Shown here in pieces: positions 61,519 through 64,000 of a stretch of DNA of 64,000 nt. The notes under the pieces are model-generated. The model made no database searches. It was not told the DNA's origin and worked only from the letters and a program-made list of their open reading frames with translations. The DNA comes from Sphaerobacter thermophilus DSM 20745 (lineage in GTDB: Bacteria; Chloroflexota; Chloroflexia; Thermomicrobiales; Thermomicrobiaceae). The translations under genes were made by a program, and so were the position numbers. The number at the start of each line of letters is the position of its first letter. Position 1 is the stretch's first letter. The stretch is taken from NCBI RefSeq assembly GCF_000024985.1, contig NC_013524.1, positions 434,001-498,000 of the forward strand, in the 5' to 3' direction.

Positions 61519-62880
61519 CTACCAGCCCGCAAAGCGGGCGACGGCCGCATCGCTGACCCGACCGGCCAGCACGTCGGCGAACGCCTGGTCGAGCAGCGCG
61601 ACCCCCTCGTCAATCTCCTCCCGGCTGAGGATGAGCGGGGGTGTGATCTCCAGCACGTTCGACCAGTTGCCGGCGTAGTAGAGGATCAGGCCCAGTTCCC
61701 AGGCCCGGTAGACGATCTTGGCCGCGGCCGGCTGGTTCGGCGCCTTGCTGGCCCGGTCGGTAACCAGCTCGACCCCCTGGATCATGCCCAGGCCGCGGAT
61801 GTCGCCAACGATGTCGTGCCGCCCGAGGGTCTCGACCAGCCGCTGGTGGAGGTACGCGCCGTTGGCGGCTGCCTGCGCGACGATCCCCTCACGCTCGATC
61901 ACCTCCAGCGTGGCGAGCCCCGCGGCGCAGCACGTGGCGTTGCCCGACACCGTGAAGAGCGCCACCCCGGTACCGGCATCCAGAATCTCCTGCCGCCCGA
62001 CGATGGCGCTGAGCGGCAGCCCACCACCCAGCGACTTGCCGAGCAGCACCAGATCGGCCGCGATGCCCCCGTGCTCGTAGGAGAACATCGTGCCGGTCCG
62101 CCCCAGCCCGACCTTGATGTCGTCGACCACCAGCAGGATGCCGTGGCGGTCGCACAGGGCGCGCAGCTTCGGCAGGAAGTCCGGCGGCGGGACGATGTCG
62201 CCCCCGTCGCTCTGCACCGTCTCGACGAAGATTGCACCGACATCGCCCGGCGGGCAGATCGTGGCGAAGAGATAGTCCTCCAGGAACCCGAGGCACTGGT
62301 CCGTCACCCGGCTGGCATCCCCGCCGAACGGATTGCGGTAGGGGTTCGGGTAGGGCACCTTGGTGACGTGGGCGCCGCCGACCACGTCGGCGAAGGCAGT
62401 GTGCCCCGAGAGCGCCATGGTGGCGTCGGTGGTGCCATGCCAGCTCCCGACGAACGAGATCAGGCGCGGCTTGCCGGTTGCCAGCCGGATCAGGCGCTGC
62501 GCCGCCTCGCTGGCATCCGACCCCGACAGGCCGAACCAGGCCTTCTTCGGGAAGTCGCCCGGCACAAGCCCCACGAGCTTCTCCGCCAGATCGAGCGCCG
62601 GCTGGTTGATGGCGGAGACCAGCCCAGCGAACATCGTCTTCTCGAGCTGAGCCGCGACCGCGCGGCGCACGTGCGGGTTGCTGTAGCCCAGGTGCGCCAG
62701 CGACCAGCTCGCGCCGAAGTCGAGGTAGGCGCGGCCCTCGATATCGTAGATGCGGGAGCCCTCGGCGCGGTCGATCACCAGCGGGTTGTAGCGGATCTTG
62801 ATCGCGTCCGCGATCAGCCGCGCGTCGCGCTCGAACGCCGCCTGCACCGCGGTGCCGATCGCCTGCGGTTCCATGGTCAT
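61519..62880 (-). CDS. Class III (omega-type) aminotransferase
   Basis: The 453-residue PLP enzyme shows YDIEGRAYLDFGASWSLAHL, LSGSDASEAAQRLIRLATGK, FVGSWHGTTDATMALSGHT (phosphate and ring contact) and VVDDIKVGLGRTGTMFSYEH (Asp of the PLP nitrogen). LVLLGKSLGGGLPLSAIVG carries the Schiff-base Lys. It probably moves an amino group from an amine or omega-amino acid to 2-oxoglutarate or pyruvate. It sits between the LivM-like permease and the peptidase, all on one strand with gaps under 10 nt. Confidence 0.9.
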   Translation of the reverse strand: MTMEPQAIGTAVQAAFERDARLIADAIKIRYNPLVIDRAEGSRIYDIEGRAYLDFGASWSLAHLGYSNPHVRRAVAAQLEKTMFAGLVSAINQPALDLAEKLVGLVPGDFPKKAWFGLSGSDASEAAQRLIRLATGKPRLISFVGSWHGTTDATMALSGHTAFADVVGGAHVTKVPYPNPYRNPFGGDASRVTDQCLGFLEDYLFATICPPGDVGAIFVETVQSDGGDIVPPPDFLPKLRALCDRHGILLVVDDIKVGLGRTGTMFSYEHGGIAADLVLLGKSLGGGLPLSAIVGRQEILDAGTGVALFTVSGNATCCAAGLATLEVIEREGIVAQAAANGAYLHQRLVETLGRHDIVGDIRGLGMIQGVELVTDRASKAPNQPAAAKIVYRAWELGLILYYAGNWSNVLEITPPLILSREEIDEGVALLDQAFADVLAGRVSDAAVARFAGW

Positions 62881-62883
62881 CCC

Positions 62884-63996
62884 TCACCACCCGGCACGTT
62901 CGGGCGTCGGCTCGACGGCGGCGGGGCGGTCGAGCTTCGGTCCGAACGGCCAGCGAATCTCCCTGCCCCGCGTCAGGCCGGACGGGCGCAGGATCAGCAC
63001 CGCGATCATCGCCAGGGCGATGACAATCTCGGTGAAGCCGACAAGCTGGAACGGGATCACCTGGCCCAGCGCCGTCTGCGCCGCCCGCTGGAGGTTGAGC
63101 CAGTTCTCGACACTGCGCAGCGCCTCGGAGGTCAGGGAGACGGCCACGGCGCCGATGACCGCGCCGCTCACGCTGCCGCTCCCCCCGATGATGAGCATCG
63201 CCACGATGAGGAAGGTCTGGCGCAGGTAGAAGGAGTTGGGTGAGAAGGTAGTGATGAAGTGCGCCCACAAGCCCCCGGCCACGGCAGCGACGAAGACGCT
63301 GAAGACCCAGGCGACCCAGCGCACCCAGGCGCTGCTGATGCCGATGCTCCAGGCGGCCGCCTCGTCGTCGCGTGCCGCGCGCAGCTTCAGGCCGAGCGGC
63401 ATCTCGCGGAACAGGAACGCCAGCGCCACGAAGAGAAGCATCCAGCCTGTGGCCGTCCAGAGACCCGTGTACTGGGGGATGCCGAAGACGGTGCGCGAGC
63501 CGCGGGTCAGTGCGTCCCACTGCAGCGCGACGCTGTGGACGATGATCAGCCAGGCAAACGAAGCGATAGTAAAGGAAGCATCACGCAGGCGGAGTAACGG
63601 CACTCCCAGCACCGCGCCCACCGCCGCGGCGACCAGCCCGGCGGCGATCAGCGCCGGGATGAAGGGCAGGTGCACCTGGTGCAGGAACCAGCTCTCGGGC
63701 ATGTCGGGCAGCGTCAGCCGCTTCTCCTGCGAGCTCAGCGAGAACCAGATCGAGCCGTAGGCGCCAATGGCCATGAAGGCCACGTGGGCGAACGACATCA
63801 GGCCGGAGTTCCCGGTGAAGATCTGCAGCGCCACGACCAGGATCACGTTGATGAACATCACGGTGACGACGCGCTGGAACACGCGCCCGGCGAGGAGGTC
63901 TGTACCGGCCGCGATGGCGAGCAGCCCAACGACGAGCACGATGAGCGGAAATGCGCGTTCAACCCAGCGCGGTACGTGCAGCGCCCTGGCGTTCAC
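62884..63996 (-). CDS. Branched-chain amino-acid-type ABC permease (LivM-like)
   Basis: The 370-residue membrane protein has about ten hydrophobic segments. LQIFTGNSGLMSFAHVAFMA is the conserved LivM motif, and LFREMPLGLKLRAARDDEAA matches the EAA loop. FLIVAMLIIGGSGSVSGAVI is another typical piece. The C-terminus ends in a Pro-rich cytosolic tail. The GTG at 63996 lies 4 nt from the window edge and may overlap the stop of a LivH gene (GGTGA). The N-terminus could therefore begin further out. The operon suggests import of the amine or amino acid that the next genes degrade. Confidence 0.87.
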   Translation of the reverse strand: MNARALHVPRWVERAFPLIVLVVGLLAIAAGTDLLAGRVFQRVVTVMFINVILVVALQIFTGNSGLMSFAHVAFMAIGAYGSIWFSLSSQEKRLTLPDMPESWFLHQVHLPFIPALIAAGLVAAAVGAVLGVPLLRLRDASFTIASFAWLIIVHSVALQWDALTRGSRTVFGIPQYTGLWTATGWMLLFVALAFLFREMPLGLKLRAARDDEAAAWSIGISSAWVRWVAWVFSVFVAAVAGGLWAHFITTFSPNSFYLRQTFLIVAMLIIGGSGSVSGAVIGAVAVSLTSEALRSVENWLNLQRAAQTALGQVIPFQLVGFTEIVIALAMIAVLILRPSGLTRGREIRWPFGPKLDRPAAVEPTPERAGW

Positions 63997-64000
63997 CGGG

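Overview
The window looks like chromosomal DNA of a high-GC bacterium with dense genes, many GTG starts and purine-rich Shine-Dalgarno sites. The gene mix (a mycofactocin cluster, several MoxR/VWA genes, LivM-type transport, CCCGGGG/CCGGCGG intergenic palindromes) suggests a Chloroflexota member of the Thermomicrobia/Sphaerobacter type. That placement is inference from gene content, not from a marker gene.

Layout. 1-3.6 kb: the 3' end of a PycB-like carboxylase gene, a NagD-type HAD phosphatase, a phenylacetate-CoA ligase-like enzyme and an amidohydrolase, all on + and probably one operon. 3.9-6.4 kb: a broken DUF6361 gene, a mosaic of palindromic repeats, a complete IS982-family element inserted in one of those palindromes, and a 143-bp MITE. 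6.5-17 kb: a four-gene anti-phage-type module (DUF499 ATPase, small conserved protein, DUF1156 DNA methyltransferase, PLD-SNF2 helicase). 17.3-26.6 kb: tRNA-Lys(CTT) carrying an integrated 9.26-kb element bounded by a 50-bp direct repeat. It has an integrase, excisionase, CHC2 primase-like protein, P-loop ATPase, terminase small subunit and HK97-like capsid protein, but no large terminase, portal or tail: a phage satellite or reduced prophage. Its right end holds a series of hairpins with varied arms and 8-nt loops, some alternating with CRISPR-like direct repeats. 26.7-29.7 kb: a dead second integrase and an XRE/ImmA metallopeptidase gene with a partner. 30.4-33.6 kb: transport and SDR genes, several of them decayed. 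33.7-38.9 kb: a LigK/RraA-like aldolase and a GalB-like hydratase (divergent), a DUF1998 helicase remnant, a creatininase-family hydrolase, an AI-2E-type exporter and a luciferase-like oxidoreductase.

39.2-56.7 kb is the metabolic centrepiece, a mycofactocin (MFT) supercluster. mftA-mftB-mftC-mftF lie on +. On - lie mftD, an NDMA-dependent-type alcohol dehydrogenase, two AAA-VWA fusion proteins, a stand-alone MoxR ATPase and six tandem SDR genes, most of the MFT-coupled type. A divergent HTH-GAF regulator sits at the SDR end. The peptide is modified by MftB/C, MftD and MftF into a redox cofactor that the dehydrogenases probably use. The MoxR/VWA proteins are candidates for maturation chaperones. 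No typical short MftE is next to mftA; the creatininase at 35.8 kb is the only candidate here.

56.7-57.8 kb repeats the palindrome/MITE mosaic seen at 4-6 kb, with the MITE inverted. 57.8-64 kb is a - strand operon: LivM-like permease, class III aminotransferase, M20 peptidase, glutamine-synthetase-like ligase and amidohydrolase. The last two are the two halves of a FluG-type pair, and the operon suggests amine or amino-acid catabolism through gamma-glutamyl intermediates.
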